DNA of 64,000 bases from Embleya scabrispora (GTDB lineage Bacteria; Actinomycetota; Actinomycetes; Streptomycetales; Streptomycetaceae), in assembly GCF_002024165.1 (NCBI RefSeq), contig NZ_MWQN01000001.1, positions 6,138,001 through 6,202,000 of the forward strand, given 5' to 3'. The position numbers were made by a program, and so were the translations under genes. How positions within the stretch are numbered: the first letter of the stretch is position 1; each line of letters begins with the position of its first letter. Shown piece by piece: positions 44,341-53,983 of the stretch. The notes under the pieces are model-generated. The model made no database searches, had not been told where the DNA came from, and saw only the letters and a list, made by a program, of their open reading frames with translations.

Positions 44341-46398
44341 TCAGGACCGGGCGACGACCGACGCGGCGGGGGAAACGCTCCGCATCACCTGGTGCCAGAG
44401 GAGTTCGCTGACGTGCCGGATGCCGAGGGTGAGGTGTCTGCGGTAGGTGCTGAACGGCAACTCCACCCGCCTCGCGGCGGCTTCCTGTGTGGGTGCGCCG
44501 TCCACGAACGTCACGGTCAGGGCTCGGTGCGCCTTCACACTTCTGGGGTCGCCGCCGAGGGTGTCGATCGCCCGCTCGAGTGCGTCCCGGAGGGAGCTGC
44601 CCGCGTCGGCGAGCAACCCGCTGCGCGACAGAGGATTGCGGGCCAGGGCATCGGGTCGATGCCAGCACCGCAGCGCCTCGCGAACGGCCTCGTCGAACTC
44701 CGGCCGCGCCATGATGGTCGTTTTGTGCGCGCAGGCGGACGACTGCGCCATCGGGCGCAGGTTCCGGGAAGGCCCGGTGTGGTCGAGGGCGTACTCCAGC
44801 GGCTCGGCCCGCCAGTCGTGCCCGAAGATCCGGTGCGTGTGGCGGCCGACGACCACGTCGGTTCCCGTCGGGCGAAAGGGGCCGTGAGCCGTGGTCGATC
44901 TCGCAAGGTCGGGGTCGGCCGAGGTGATGAACGACCAGACCGCTCCCCTGACGAGCAGCACTTCCTCCGCGATCCGCAGCACCATCGAGTCCATGACGGG
45001 TGAAGGCCGAGGGTGAGGCTCCGACGAGACCATGAATCGTGCGATCCCCACGTGCTCCCCCGGACGTAGCGCGCCCACCGCGTGGATGTGGCCCCACACC
45101 GCCGCCAAGACCGGATCCGCGCGCAACTCCTTCTCGTCGGGGTCACGGAGCGTCAACCAGGTCGAGAATCCGACCATTTCCCCCGTGCCGGGGCGCCGGT
45201 ACAGGCGAAACGCCGCCGGTTGCCGGGCCAGCCAGAGCCGTACGATCGCGGCGGAACGGGCCCCTTCCGCCCGCTCCGCCATCCGCGCGACCGCTGTGTG
45301 GTCCTTTGATCGCAGTTCCTCTTCGTGGACCTCACTTCGGTTCCCCCACGTGACGAGGTCGCCCAGGAAGCCGCCGCTCCGGTACAGATACATGATCGGC
45401 GCGACGGCGCCGATCCGATCCGCGCCGCGTGCCTCGACGGCACGCTTCAGCAGGTGATCGCGGATCCGGCCGTGCATGGCGGCGTAGCGCTGTGGATCAC
45501 GCCAGCGCAGATCCGCGTCCACGGCGCCCCGCACGACATCGTGCGGGGCCACGCCCTCCGGCCCCGCCTCCACGGAAGGCAGCCGACGAAGCCAGGCGAA
45601 GAGAGTCGCCGCGTCCTCGCCCGGCACCGCGGCCCTGAGCAGTTCCTCCGTCGTGGCCCGAGCGTGGCAGCAGACTTCCAGGGCATGCCGATGAGCCGCG
45701 GACGGCAGATCGCCGACCAGGTGCTCCACCAGCTTGGAGTACACCTCCTGCGCCGGGAGTTCGCCTGCGGACGGCGCGGACTGGAGGGCGACCTCGGCGA
45801 CGAGGGCGAGTGCCAGCGGATGCCCGCCGGCGAACGCGAGCAACGGCTCATACGGCACGCCACGCGACCCCAACAGCGCTACGGCATCCTCACGCGACAG
45901 GTCCTCGAGCCGCACCACACGCACCACTTCGGCCCAGCCCGGGTCGGTCTCCCAGACCGGCGCGGGGGCCCGGCGCCCGGCGAAGACGGTCAGCGCCCCG
46001 ACCGGCAACCGGGGCAGGAAGTGGTCCCGCAGCCAGCCCTCCAGGACCTGACAGCGCTCGAAGTCGTCGACCAGCAGCACCGCGTTGTCGCGCGTGAACA
46101 TCTCCGCGGCGGCGAGTTCGAACGCCGCGGGCGACGAGCCGACGCGCCCGCTGATCTCGACCACGGTCCGTCCGGCCGAGCGTGCGTCGACGGCGAACTG
46201 CCTTAACAGGGACGACTTGCCGACACCCGCGAGCCCATGGAGCAACAGGACGGACAACGAGCCCGCCTCACCTGCGAGCGCGCGTCGAAACAACGCCAAC
46301 TCCCTCGCCCTCCCGACGAAGGCGCGGTTGCGGGCGGCCTCGAGATGTTGGGCGAGACTGGGGAACGGGTGTCCGTCGATGGATGGCGTGCATGGCAA
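44341..46398 (-). CDS. STAND/NB-ARC-type ATPase regulator next to the polyketide cluster
   Basis: About 685 aa from TTG 46398, chosen for the GGGAG seven bases upstream; the frame stays open to ATG 46542 through Arg-rich sequence. Walker A is LLHGLAGVGKSSLL, Walker B is NAVLLVDDFE, then helical repeats. The C-terminus QEAAARRVELPFSTYRRHL looks like a degenerate helix-turn-helix. The family fits ATP-dependent transcription regulators of antibiotic clusters. Its position directly upstream of the PKS operon suggests it is the pathway activator, by inference. Confidence 0.7.
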   Translation of the reverse strand: MPCTPSIDGHPFPSLAQHLEAARNRAFVGRARELALFRRALAGEAGSLSVLLLHGLAGVGKSSLLRQFAVDARSAGRTVVEISGRVGSSPAAFELAAAEMFTRDNAVLLVDDFERCQVLEGWLRDHFLPRLPVGALTVFAGRRAPAPVWETDPGWAEVVRVVRLEDLSREDAVALLGSRGVPYEPLLAFAGGHPLALALVAEVALQSAPSAGELPAQEVYSKLVEHLVGDLPSAAHRHALEVCCHARATTEELLRAAVPGEDAATLFAWLRRLPSVEAGPEGVAPHDVVRGAVDADLRWRDPQRYAAMHGRIRDHLLKRAVEARGADRIGAVAPIMYLYRSGGFLGDLVTWGNRSEVHEEELRSKDHTAVARMAERAEGARSAAIVRLWLARQPAAFRLYRRPGTGEMVGFSTWLTLRDPDEKELRADPVLAAVWGHIHAVGALRPGEHVGIARFMVSSEPHPRPSPVMDSMVLRIAEEVLLVRGAVWSFITSADPDLARSTTAHGPFRPTGTDVVVGRHTHRIFGHDWRAEPLEYALDHTGPSRNLRPMAQSSACAHKTTIMARPEFDEAVREALRCWHRPDALARNPLSRSGLLADAGSSLRDALERAIDTLGGDPRSVKAHRALTVTFVDGAPTQEAAARRVELPFSTYRRHLTLGIRHVSELLWHQVMRSVSPAASVVARS

Positions 46399-46887
46399 TG
46401 GGGACTCCCGTGGATGAGGGGCATCGCGCAGGTCGGATCCGCCGCGACGCGGCAAGACGCACCGCCGGCCCGGGATGCTCTGGATGTTCGTGACCGGAAG
46501 GGCGGACGTGGCCGGCCGGCGCCGACGAGTAGCCCGCATCACAGGCGGGCCCGACGATTCCCCTCACAACTCACAGTACCTCTGCTCTCGCAGACGGTCA
46601 CCGGCTCACGATCGCACCCCGGCGCGCACGCCGGGCTCGCACGTGCGGCTCGCGTCGCCCGAACCGATCGATGCGGGAGGCGACTTGATCGTGGGAGCGC
46701 GGCCGCCGCAGCGGGAGCGGGGCGGGACACCGGGCAACTCCCGGCACCTCGTGTGCGTACGTCACCAAGGAGGCGGAGTCGGGGCACCGGCCGGCCGGCT
46801 CGCGCCGATGCACCGGCTCACGCGTTCGGTGTGGACCATCGTGAACCGGCGCTCCGACGGTGCGGCGAACAGCCGATCGCCCGACCG
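46399..46887. other. intergenic region upstream of the STAND regulator
   Basis: 489 bp. I see no conserved reading frame on either strand. Frames here are Arg/Gly/Pro-rich without ribosome binding sites. It probably contains the regulator's promoter. Confidence 0.4.
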
Positions 46888-47124
46888 TTATTCGGCGATC
46901 CTCGTGGAGTAGCTCCACCGGAAGAGCGGCAGACTCGCGCCATCCAGGTCCAACACGCCGCCGGTGTACTCGTAGTGTTCACGACCGTTTCGGAATTCTA
47001 TGGATACCTTGTCCGGTATATCGGGTCCCGCCACCACGAGCATCGACGGCATCTCGGGAAACCCGCCCGTCAGAGCCACCCGTAGCTCGTTGTCCGGATG
47101 CGCCGGAACGGCGCCAGTGTTCAT
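46888..47124 (-). CDS. DUF5988-like small protein
   Basis: A 78-aa cytoplasmic protein. The pattern (LRVALTGGFPEMP, KVSIEFRNGREHYEYTG and LPLFRWSYSTRIAE) matches small DUF5988 proteins commonly found beside antibiotic-type gene clusters and regulators. The function is unknown. It is transcribed in the same direction as the STAND regulator about 490 bp downstream. ATG 47124 has a GGTGG-like site upstream. Confidence 0.65.
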   Translation of the reverse strand: MNTGAVPAHPDNELRVALTGGFPEMPSMLVVAGPDIPDKVSIEFRNGREHYEYTGGVLDLDGASLPLFRWSYSTRIAE

Positions 47125-47539
47125 GGTCCACCTCGCATCACGCGTCACCGCGCAAGGGGCCTGTTCGGTCGCGGCCACTCCTGGGGTGCACAGCTGCACA
47201 ACGGGACCGACGACCGGAAGCCGATCGTCCTGCAAGGAAATCAACACCCAAGGCGTCAAGCACAGGGCGCACGAACGCACGGCGGGCGCATACACGGCCA
47301 CAGAGGAGTGCGACGACCGTCGACTACTTCCTCCACGCGCTCTTGGTGACCAAAACGCCGGCGTGCGCGTCGTGCGCCCCGGCGTACCGCGTGACATGCG
47401 CCACCGGCGGCAGCACCGCCACACGGGGAAGCGTCTTCGTGCGCGTCGTGGACGACACCGGTGAGGACGAGGGTCGGCTCCTGTGGCTCGTCTCGGACGA
47501 CGACGGCGCGGCTCCCGGTGACATGGCTCGGCACGTTTG
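47125..47539. other. intergenic region upstream of the DUF5988-like gene
   Basis: 415 bp. Open frames exist on both strands here (for example plus-strand VFVRVVDDTGEDEGRLLW), but none has a ribosome binding site, a domain I know, or consistent bounds. I annotate no gene. Confidence 0.35.
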
Positions 47540-48868
47540 CTACGCCGTCGTTCCGGACGGTGGGGTGGTGAGTTCGCCGCCGGTGCTCGTGGGGGCGGGG
47601 CCGGGTGCTTCTCGGCGGCGCGGATCGGGGGCGGGGTGCGGGACCGTCCACGACGCGTGAGTGTTGACCTGCGCCACCGTGGCCTGCGCCAGCCGCTTGT
47701 ATCGGGTCGCGATCTCCTCGGCCCGGTCGGCGGACAGGGGGCCTGCGTGCTCGGCGGCACGCGCGATGATCTCTTCCGGGCCCAAGTTGCGATTGGCCAG
47801 GACGATCGCGTTGACCGTCCCTCGGCGCAGGGCGTCGTAGCGGTCCAGCGCGGCCACGGGGTCGGGCTCCCGGGCCAGGCACCAGGCGAGTACGCGGGCG
47901 TCGACGATGGACTGCGAACCGCCGTTCATGCCCATCGGGAACATCGGGTGGGCGGCGTCGCCCAGCAGCGTGACGCGGCCGAAACTCCATCGGGGCAGCG
48001 GGTCGCGGTCGAGCATCGGATACTCGAGGATCGTCGAGGAGCGCTCGACCAGCGACATCGGGTCGAGCCACGGCAGGTCCCACTCGGCCAGGCCGGCGCG
48101 GGCCTCCGCCGCCGGGACGCGACGGTGCGAGGGATTCGGCGGTTCGACGGACGGCCCGTGTCGTACCTCCAGCACCCAGTTCAGCAGCGCCTCGCCGCCC
48201 GGGGTCGCCGGGTCCTCGATCGGATACGCGACGAACTTCGCCCCGGGGGTGCCGCCGGCCACCACGATCGAACGGCCGTCGAGGATGTGCGGATGACGGG
48301 CGACCCCGCGCCACATGTGCACGCCGTTCCACCGCGCGGCGCCCTCGTCGGGGTGGAGCCGGGCGCGGACCACCGAGTCGATGCCGTCGGAGCCGACCAG
48401 CACGTCGGCGTCCTCCACGGCAGGCGCGCCGCTCGCGCGGTCCCGGAAATGGGCCCGAATCCCACCCGATGTCCGCTCGAAGCCTCGGAACATCAGGCCG
48501 GTGCGGACGGCGTCCGGCCCCAGGCGTTCGCGTACCGCCGCCAACAACATCATGTGCAGCCGGCCGCGATGCACCGAAAATTGCGGCCACCGGTAGCCGG
48601 CCGCCAGGCCCAGCGGCTCCGCCCAGATCGGCCCGCCCGCCCGATCGTGGTAGCCCAAGCGGGACGGGGGCAGCGCGATGGCGGCCAACTCGTCGGCCAG
48701 ACCCAGCTCGGCCAACTCCCGGACGGCGTGCGGCAGCAGGTTGATCCCGACCCCCACCGCCTCGATCGTCCGCGCCGCCTCGCTCACCCGCGGCCGGAAC
48801 CCGGCGGCATGCAGGCTCAGGGCACAGGTCAACCCGGCGATTCCGCCGCCCACGATCGCGACCCTCAT
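47540..48868 (-). CDS. FAD-dependent monooxygenase (flavin oxidoreductase)
   Basis: 442 aa, group A flavoprotein hydroxylase. It has VAIVGGGIAGLTCALSL (residues 3-19), VGSDGIDSVVRARLHP (DG motif, about 150-165) and RVTLLGDAAHPMFPMGMNGG (GD motif, about 280-300). ATG 48868 is the natural start. The sequence resembles PhzS-like and hydroxybenzoate hydroxylase-like enzymes. It may be a tailoring enzyme of the polyketide locus, or part of a separate detoxification unit with the nearby alpha/beta hydrolase. Confidence 0.88.
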   Translation of the reverse strand: MRVAIVGGGIAGLTCALSLHAAGFRPRVSEAARTIEAVGVGINLLPHAVRELAELGLADELAAIALPPSRLGYHDRAGGPIWAEPLGLAAGYRWPQFSVHRGRLHMMLLAAVRERLGPDAVRTGLMFRGFERTSGGIRAHFRDRASGAPAVEDADVLVGSDGIDSVVRARLHPDEGAARWNGVHMWRGVARHPHILDGRSIVVAGGTPGAKFVAYPIEDPATPGGEALLNWVLEVRHGPSVEPPNPSHRRVPAAEARAGLAEWDLPWLDPMSLVERSSTILEYPMLDRDPLPRWSFGRVTLLGDAAHPMFPMGMNGGSQSIVDARVLAWCLAREPDPVAALDRYDALRRGTVNAIVLANRNLGPEEIIARAAEHAGPLSADRAEEIATRYKRLAQATVAQVNTHASWTVPHPAPDPRRREAPGPAPTSTGGELTTPPSGTTA

Positions 48869-49003
48869 CCGCCCGTTCCGCCTTTCGCCGACGTTGTCGT
48901 GGAAGTTCGTCCGCCCGAATCCGGGCGAAACACCGACATCGATCCGGGGTGTCGGGGCCTGCCCACGAGCGTGAGACGTGTCGGTGCCCGCCGGACCGGC
49001 CGT

Positions 49004-49041
49004 CACGGACGGGTACGGCGGGCACGGACGGGTACGGCGGG
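49004..49041. repeat. perfect 19-bp tandem duplication
   Basis: CACGGACGGGTACGGCGGG occurs twice in direct tandem between the monooxygenase and alpha/beta hydrolase genes. It is noncoding and may reflect replication slippage. Confidence 0.85.
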
Positions 49042-49065
49042 CACCGGGAGTGCGCGTGCGTCGGC

Positions 49066-49758
49066 TCAGGCGCCGGCGGCCCGCTTGATCAGATCGGCGA
49101 CGGCGGCCGGCTGCGACACGTAGATCGCGTGGCTGCCCGCCACCTCGACCGTCGTCGCCCCGATGCGCTCGGCCATGGCCTGCTGCGCCGGCGGCGGGAT
49201 CATCCGGTCCTCGGAGGCGACCAGGTACCACGACGGCTTCGTGCGCCAGGCCGGCGTGGCCACCGCGCCCGCCAGGGCCTCGACGCCCCACGGCACCTGT
49301 GAGTCGGCCAGGAACCGGGCCTGGGCGAGCGGCAGGTCGCCGGCGAAGGACTCGGGGAACTTCTCCCGGTCCAGGAGCAGGAAGCCGTCCACCGGCGGCA
49401 GGATCGGCGGCACCGGCGCGCCGGGCGGCGGGTCGGCGATCAGCGTGTTCACCGACTCGCTCTTGTCCGGCGCGAAGGCGGCGACGTACACCAGCGCCGT
49501 GACCTTGTCGTGGTTGCCGGCCTCGGTGATCACCGCGCCGCCGTACGAGTGGCCGACCAGGGTGACCGGTCCCGGCTGCGCGTCGATCACCCGCCGGGTG
49601 ACGAGCACGTCGTCGTCCAGGGACAGCGTGGGGTTTTGCACGACGGCCACGGTGTAGCCGTCGTCGACCAGGGCCTCGTACACCCCCTGCCAGCCGGCGC
49701 CGTCCACGAAGCCGCCGTGGACGAGGACGACGTTGCCGCGCGATGCGTTGTCGCTCAT
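49066..49758 (-). CDS. alpha/beta hydrolase
   Basis: A 230-aa alpha/beta hydrolase of the salicylate esterase/methylesterase-like type. It has LVHGGFVDGAGW (oxyanion region, residues about 12-23), the nucleophile GHSYGGAV near 77, Asp in SEDRMI, and a C-terminal GSHAIYVSQP with the catalytic His. It is cytoplasmic. ATG 49758. It diverges in function from the downstream LAL regulator gene but shares its strand; the gap is about 120 bp. The substrate is unknown. Confidence 0.88.
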   Translation of the reverse strand: MSDNASRGNVVLVHGGFVDGAGWQGVYEALVDDGYTVAVVQNPTLSLDDDVLVTRRVIDAQPGPVTLVGHSYGGAVITEAGNHDKVTALVYVAAFAPDKSESVNTLIADPPPGAPVPPILPPVDGFLLLDREKFPESFAGDLPLAQARFLADSQVPWGVEALAGAVATPAWRTKPSWYLVASEDRMIPPPAQQAMAERIGATTVEVAGSHAIYVSQPAAVADLIKRAAGA

Positions 49759-49882
49759 CGTTTCGTTCCTCCCGAGTCCCGCGGAGCCGATGACGCCGCT
49801 GCCCCGGCCCGCAACGCCGACACTAGGAACGCGAACCGCCCCGCCTCTTGCGTCATTTGACGCAATTCGCGGCCGCGTCTCG

Positions 49883-52699
49883 TCACCGCCGGGTGCCGCC
49901 GAGGGCGTCGCGCAGGCCGGCCCGGGAGGTGATGCCCAGCTTGGGGAACACCCGGTACAGGTGGGAGGAGACCGTTCGCGGGGACAGGAACAGGCGCTCG
50001 CCGATCTGCTTGTTGCTCAGGCCGGTCGCCGCCAGGCTCGCGATCCGGTGCTCCTGCGGGGTGAGCGCGCCGATCCGCGGGACGTCGTCGACGCAGGCGC
50101 GCAGCTCCTCGCGGGCGCGCTGTGCCCAGGGCGCCGCGCCGAGCCGTTCGAAGCCCTCGACGGCCGCGGCCAGTTGCGGGCGGGCCGGGATGGGCGCCCC
50201 GCCGGCCCGCAGCCGTTCGCCGCAGTACAGCCGGATGCGGGCGTGGTCGAACGGCCACCGTTCGGCGTCCTCGTCGGCCAGGGCCTCGCCGAAGTGGCGC
50301 AGGGCCTCGGCGTCGTTGCGCGACGCCATGGCGGCGCACGCGCCCAGGACGATGCGCAGGCGCGGCGAGACCGTGTCGAGCCCCGCCTCGCGAGCCGCCG
50401 CGACGTGGTCGCGCGCCTTGTCGTGCCTGCCGGTTCGCGCCGCCGCCTCGACCGTGTCCAGGATCGCCCACAGCGCGTGTCCGACGAACGGGGCGAGTGT
50501 CCCGGCGGGCGAGATCCGGCACGCGTGGTGGTAGGCCGACTCGAAGTCGCCCTGGGACAGCGCGAGTAGCGTCTTCACGTGCGCGGCGTAGCAGGTGACG
50601 GCGCGTGCTCTGCGGGAGGCGCCCCACTGGTCCATCCCCTCGGCGAGCGAGCGGGCGGTCGCGAAGTCGCCGCAGGCCGCGGACACACACGCGAGGACGA
50701 ACTTCCCGGTCCAGGACCGCAGCGGGTAGTGGAACTCCTCGCACAGCGCCAGCCCGTTGCCGACCACGTCGCGCAGCTCGACCCACCGGCCGGTGAACCA
50801 GGCATGGCTGCCCCACAGGAACGACGCCTGGATGGCCGGGAAATGGTTCTCGCCGCCGCTTCCGCCCCGCGCCGTGCGCAACAGCGGTTCGTCCATGGCG
50901 CCGAGGCGGTCGACGTACGCGCCCGCGGTGCCGATGCGTACGATGCGGACCGGGTCGGAGGTGTCGGCCACGGCCGCGACGGCGGCGTCGAGCCGGTCCC
51001 AGTCGGACGGGCGGGCGTGGGCCGGGTCGGCGAACGTGGCCCGCAGCAGACGCAGGGTGTCCGGGACCGAGATGCACTTGGCCAGCGCCGCGTCGTAGCC
51101 CGCCCACAGGCCCGCCCTGGCGCCGTAGACGCACACGATGAGCAGCGTGGACAGGGCTTCGAGCAGGGTGGGGTCGCTCAGGTCGTAGGGCTCGGGTTGG
51201 AGTGCGATGGCGCCGGACAGCAGGCGGTGCGCGGTGTCGACGTCGCCGTGGCTGTTGAGGAGGTACATCGTGGCGGCCACCGTGGCGGCCGGCGAGTCGG
51301 AGTCGGGGTGGATCCGGCGGGCGTGCTCCAGCAGGCGAGGCACCTCGCGCAGATCGCCGGTGATGTTCGCTCCGACGTACGCGGCCTTGGCGAGCAGTCG
51401 GGCCTGCTCGGCCGCCGCCGGACTCAGGTCGGCGGCGCGCACCAGCGCCGCCACCGCGCTCGGCCCGTCACCGCGACGGGCGCCGGTCTCCGCGGTCTCC
51501 TCCAGCAGCGCGGCGATCCGCTCGTCGGGCTCCTCCGCCGCCTGCGCCAGGTGCCACACCCGCTGCTCGGGTACCCCCGCCCACGCCTCGGCGAGCGCAC
51601 GGTGCACACCGCGCCGCTGGTCACTGGTGGACAGGTCCACCACCGCCGAGCGAATGAGGGAGTGCCGGAACCCGAGCCGGCCCGTCGTGTCGTCGACGCG
51701 GACGAGGTCGACCCGCTCGGCGGGGGCGAGGTGTTTGAGATCGCACCGCCCGGCCACGGCCCGGCGCACCACCAGCAGGTTGCCGCTGCCCTCCAGGGCC
51801 GCGACGAGCAGCAGATGCCGGGTGGCCGCCGGCAACACCGTGATCCGGGAGGCGAAGGCCGCCTGAAGCCGCCGGCTGAGCGGGATGCGTCGCGGCAGAG
51901 CCCGGCCGGCGCTGCGCTGGGAGTCGGTGAGCGCGGCCGGCAGTTCGAGCAGCGCGAGCGGGTTGCCCTCGGCGTCCGCCATCAGCCGCCGGCGCACTCT
52001 CGCGGCGAGCGAGGGAAAGCGGCGGACGAGGAGTTCCTCCGACGCGGCCTCGGAGAGCGGGCCCAGCTCGTACGACGGGAGGCCGCCGTGGGCGAAGAAG
52101 CTCTCGTCACCGACCCGGACCGCGCACACCATGCCGGCCCGGGCCACCCCCGCCAACGCACCCGCCACATGGGCGAACACCACGGCACTTGCCGGGTCCA
52201 GCCACTGCGCGTCGTCCAGCACGAGCACGGTGGGCCGCTCACGGGACAGATCCGTGAACAGCGACACCACGGCCGCCGCGACCGCCTCCTGCCGCCCGGA
52301 CACGGCCGCGTGTCCCAGATCCGCCACCGCGGCCAGGACGGGCATGGCGCCGGCCCGGGACCGCACGTCCGCAACGGAGGTCAGCAGTTGCCGCAGCGCC
52401 CCATATCCGGTCTGGGCCCGGTACTGCACACCCACGGTGTGCAGCACCCGAATCCCGGCGGCCTCGGCCTCCCGGGCGAACACGCCCAGCAGCGCCGTCT
52501 TTCCGACCCCCGGATCCCCGAGCAGTACCAACGACCCGCCACGGTCGCCGACTTCGACGACGAACGCGCCGAGCCGCGCCAGGTCCGCCGCGCGGCCGAC
52601 CAGTATCCCGTCGTCGATGGTGGGCGCGTGGCCGCCGCCCGAGGCGCCGAAGAGGTCGTGGATCCCGGTTCCGGTCTCCGCGCCGGTGCGGTCGTCCAT
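49883..52699 (-). CDS. LAL-type LuxR-family regulator with AAA ATPase
   Basis: 938 aa. The N-terminal ATPase has Walker A LLGDPGVGKTALL near residue 60 and Walker B TVLVLDDAQWLDPAS near 165. It is followed by long TPR-like helical repeats. The C-terminal LuxR helix-turn-helix is LTPQEHRIASLAATGLSNK then QIGERLFLSPRTVSSHLYRV. Size fits the LAL (large ATP-binding LuxR) class. ATG 52699 follows CCAGGAGGTGTC; the frame is open further upstream only because a hydrolase remnant lies there in phase. Confidence 0.93.
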   Translation of the reverse strand: MDDRTGAETGTGIHDLFGASGGGHAPTIDDGILVGRAADLARLGAFVVEVGDRGGSLVLLGDPGVGKTALLGVFAREAEAAGIRVLHTVGVQYRAQTGYGALRQLLTSVADVRSRAGAMPVLAAVADLGHAAVSGRQEAVAAAVVSLFTDLSRERPTVLVLDDAQWLDPASAVVFAHVAGALAGVARAGMVCAVRVGDESFFAHGGLPSYELGPLSEAASEELLVRRFPSLAARVRRRLMADAEGNPLALLELPAALTDSQRSAGRALPRRIPLSRRLQAAFASRITVLPAATRHLLLVAALEGSGNLLVVRRAVAGRCDLKHLAPAERVDLVRVDDTTGRLGFRHSLIRSAVVDLSTSDQRRGVHRALAEAWAGVPEQRVWHLAQAAEEPDERIAALLEETAETGARRGDGPSAVAALVRAADLSPAAAEQARLLAKAAYVGANITGDLREVPRLLEHARRIHPDSDSPAATVAATMYLLNSHGDVDTAHRLLSGAIALQPEPYDLSDPTLLEALSTLLIVCVYGARAGLWAGYDAALAKCISVPDTLRLLRATFADPAHARPSDWDRLDAAVAAVADTSDPVRIVRIGTAGAYVDRLGAMDEPLLRTARGGSGGENHFPAIQASFLWGSHAWFTGRWVELRDVVGNGLALCEEFHYPLRSWTGKFVLACVSAACGDFATARSLAEGMDQWGASRRARAVTCYAAHVKTLLALSQGDFESAYHHACRISPAGTLAPFVGHALWAILDTVEAAARTGRHDKARDHVAAAREAGLDTVSPRLRIVLGACAAMASRNDAEALRHFGEALADEDAERWPFDHARIRLYCGERLRAGGAPIPARPQLAAAVEGFERLGAAPWAQRAREELRACVDDVPRIGALTPQEHRIASLAATGLSNKQIGERLFLSPRTVSSHLYRVFPKLGITSRAGLRDALGGTRR

Positions 52700-52899
52700 G
52701 CCGACACCTCCTGGTCCGTTGCGTTCGGCGCCACGCCGACGAGCACAGCCGAACCGCACGCGCCGCGGCGGTTCGCCGGGGACGGTGCGGATCGCGGGTG
52801 CCGCCCGCGGTACCGCTGACATCGACAAGATTCCTGCTCCGGGCGCGAGTTCGACACCGTTCAAGTGATGTGGATCATGTGGCGGTCGGTCATCGGACG

Positions 52900-53074
52900 T
52901 CCGGTGGTCGCCAGCGGTGCCGTGCACGAGGTCGGCCACGGCGGAGGCGAAGGCAGGGGGCCGGGAGTGGATCGGGCGGACCGGGCCGGTAGCGGACACA
53001 TGGTATCGATGGACGGTGCCATCGACGTCAAGGGTGTGCGTGCCCGGAGAGAGCGGATGCGGGGCGTCGGTCAC
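52900..53074 (-). pseudogene. truncated alpha/beta hydrolase N-terminus
   Basis: GTG 53074 follows AGGAG and encodes VTDAPHPLSPGTHTLDVDGT, then VHRYHVSATGPVRPIHS. The core GTHTLDVDG..RYHV.G.GPV...H is the usual N-terminus of proline-iminopeptidase-like hydrolases. The Gly-Gly-Pro-Gly stretch that should follow is gone and the frame runs into Pro/His-rich sequence. The rest of the 52700-53233 gap holds only the MerR promoter. Confidence 0.5.
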
Positions 53075-53196
53075 GGAACGACTCCTGCGTGGGGGCGGAT
53101 GTCGCGGGATGCCGTCACCGCAGGAGGCGGTCGCACCCGGTCGCTTCGGTCGGAGGACCGAGGAAGGCCCGTCGCGGAGGCTCGCCCCCGAGATGC

Positions 53197-53227
53197 TTGA
53201 CCTTGTCGCAACGTCAGGGTTTCTACT
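53197..53227 (+). promoter_or_regulatory. MerR-type promoter with 19-bp spacer, leaderless start
   Basis: TTGACC (53197-53202) and TCTACT (53222-53227) are separated by 19 bp, the stretched spacing typical of MerR-activated promoters. An imperfect inverted repeat (ACCTTG...CAGGGT) fills the spacer. The MerR ATG at 53234 lies only 6 bases after the -10, so the mRNA would be leaderless. Confidence 0.6.
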
Positions 53228-53233
53228 GGACGC

Positions 53234-53983
53234 ATGCGAATCGGCGAGATCGCCGCCCTCGTGGGAGTCACTCCTCGGGCCGTGCGGCACTACCACCATC
53301 TCGGACTGCTGCCCGAGCCCGTACGGCGAGGCAACGGATACCGCGAGTACGGCATCCGGGACGCCGTGCTCCTCGCCCGGATCCGGCGGCTGAGCGAACT
53401 CGGGCTCGGCCTCGACGAGGTGCGGGACGTCCTCGCGGACGACGAGGGCCGCGAACTGGTGGAGGTGCTGCGGGAGTTGGACGAAGACCTCGGCCGGCAG
53501 GAAGCGCTCGTCCGGGAGCGGCGCGCGCGGCTCGCCGTACTCCTCGAGGAGGCACGGGCCGGCCGGCTGACCGCCGAGGGGCCGCTGTCACCGGAGCTGA
53601 CCGCGCTGTTGGCGGGTCTCGGCGAGGTGCCGGCCTCCCCGATGGCGGTGAAGGACCGGGAGGTCCTGGCCCTCCTGGACACCGTGATCCCCGAGGAGGA
53701 CCGGGTGCGGCTGATGGAGTCGCTGCGCGGCATGGAGGCGCACGCGGGCGAGGTGTACGGCCTGCTGGACGACCTCGCCGAGGCGGAACCGGACGACCCG
53801 CGCGTGGCCGGCGCCGCGGCCGTACTCGCGGCCCTTCTGCCCGACGACGTCGCCATGCGGTACCCCGACACCGCCGGACGCGGTCTGGCGGAAGCCGTCT
53901 TCGCGGACATGGCGCCGGCCCAATCGGCGGCGATCCGCCGCGCGATCGAACTGGTGCGGCAACGAAGGGAGGGACCATCGTGA
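53234..53983 (+). CDS. MerR-family transcriptional regulator
   Basis: 249 aa. The N-terminal MerR winged helix is MRIGEIAALVGVTPRAVRHY then HHLGLLPEPVRRGNGYREYG. A dimerisation coiled coil (about 80-115, EVLRELDEDLGRQEALVRER) and a roughly 130-aa effector-binding extension without metal-binding Cys follow. It therefore probably senses an organic compound. It is likely autoregulated from the overlapping promoter. The stop overlaps the GTG of the membrane protein (GTGA), so the two are co-expressed. Confidence 0.92.
   Translation: MRIGEIAALVGVTPRAVRHYHHLGLLPEPVRRGNGYREYGIRDAVLLARIRRLSELGLGLDEVRDVLADDEGRELVEVLRELDEDLGRQEALVRERRARLAVLLEEARAGRLTAEGPLSPELTALLAGLGEVPASPMAVKDREVLALLDTVIPEEDRVRLMESLRGMEAHAGEVYGLLDDLAEAEPDDPRVAGAAAVLAALLPDDVAMRYPDTAGRGLAEAVFADMAPAQSAAIRRAIELVRQRREGPS

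Noticed and set aside
46860..47660. 266-codon plus-strand frame
   Set aside because: Some stretches look protein-like, but it is antisense to the better-supported DUF5988-like gene and has no ribosome binding site or domain.
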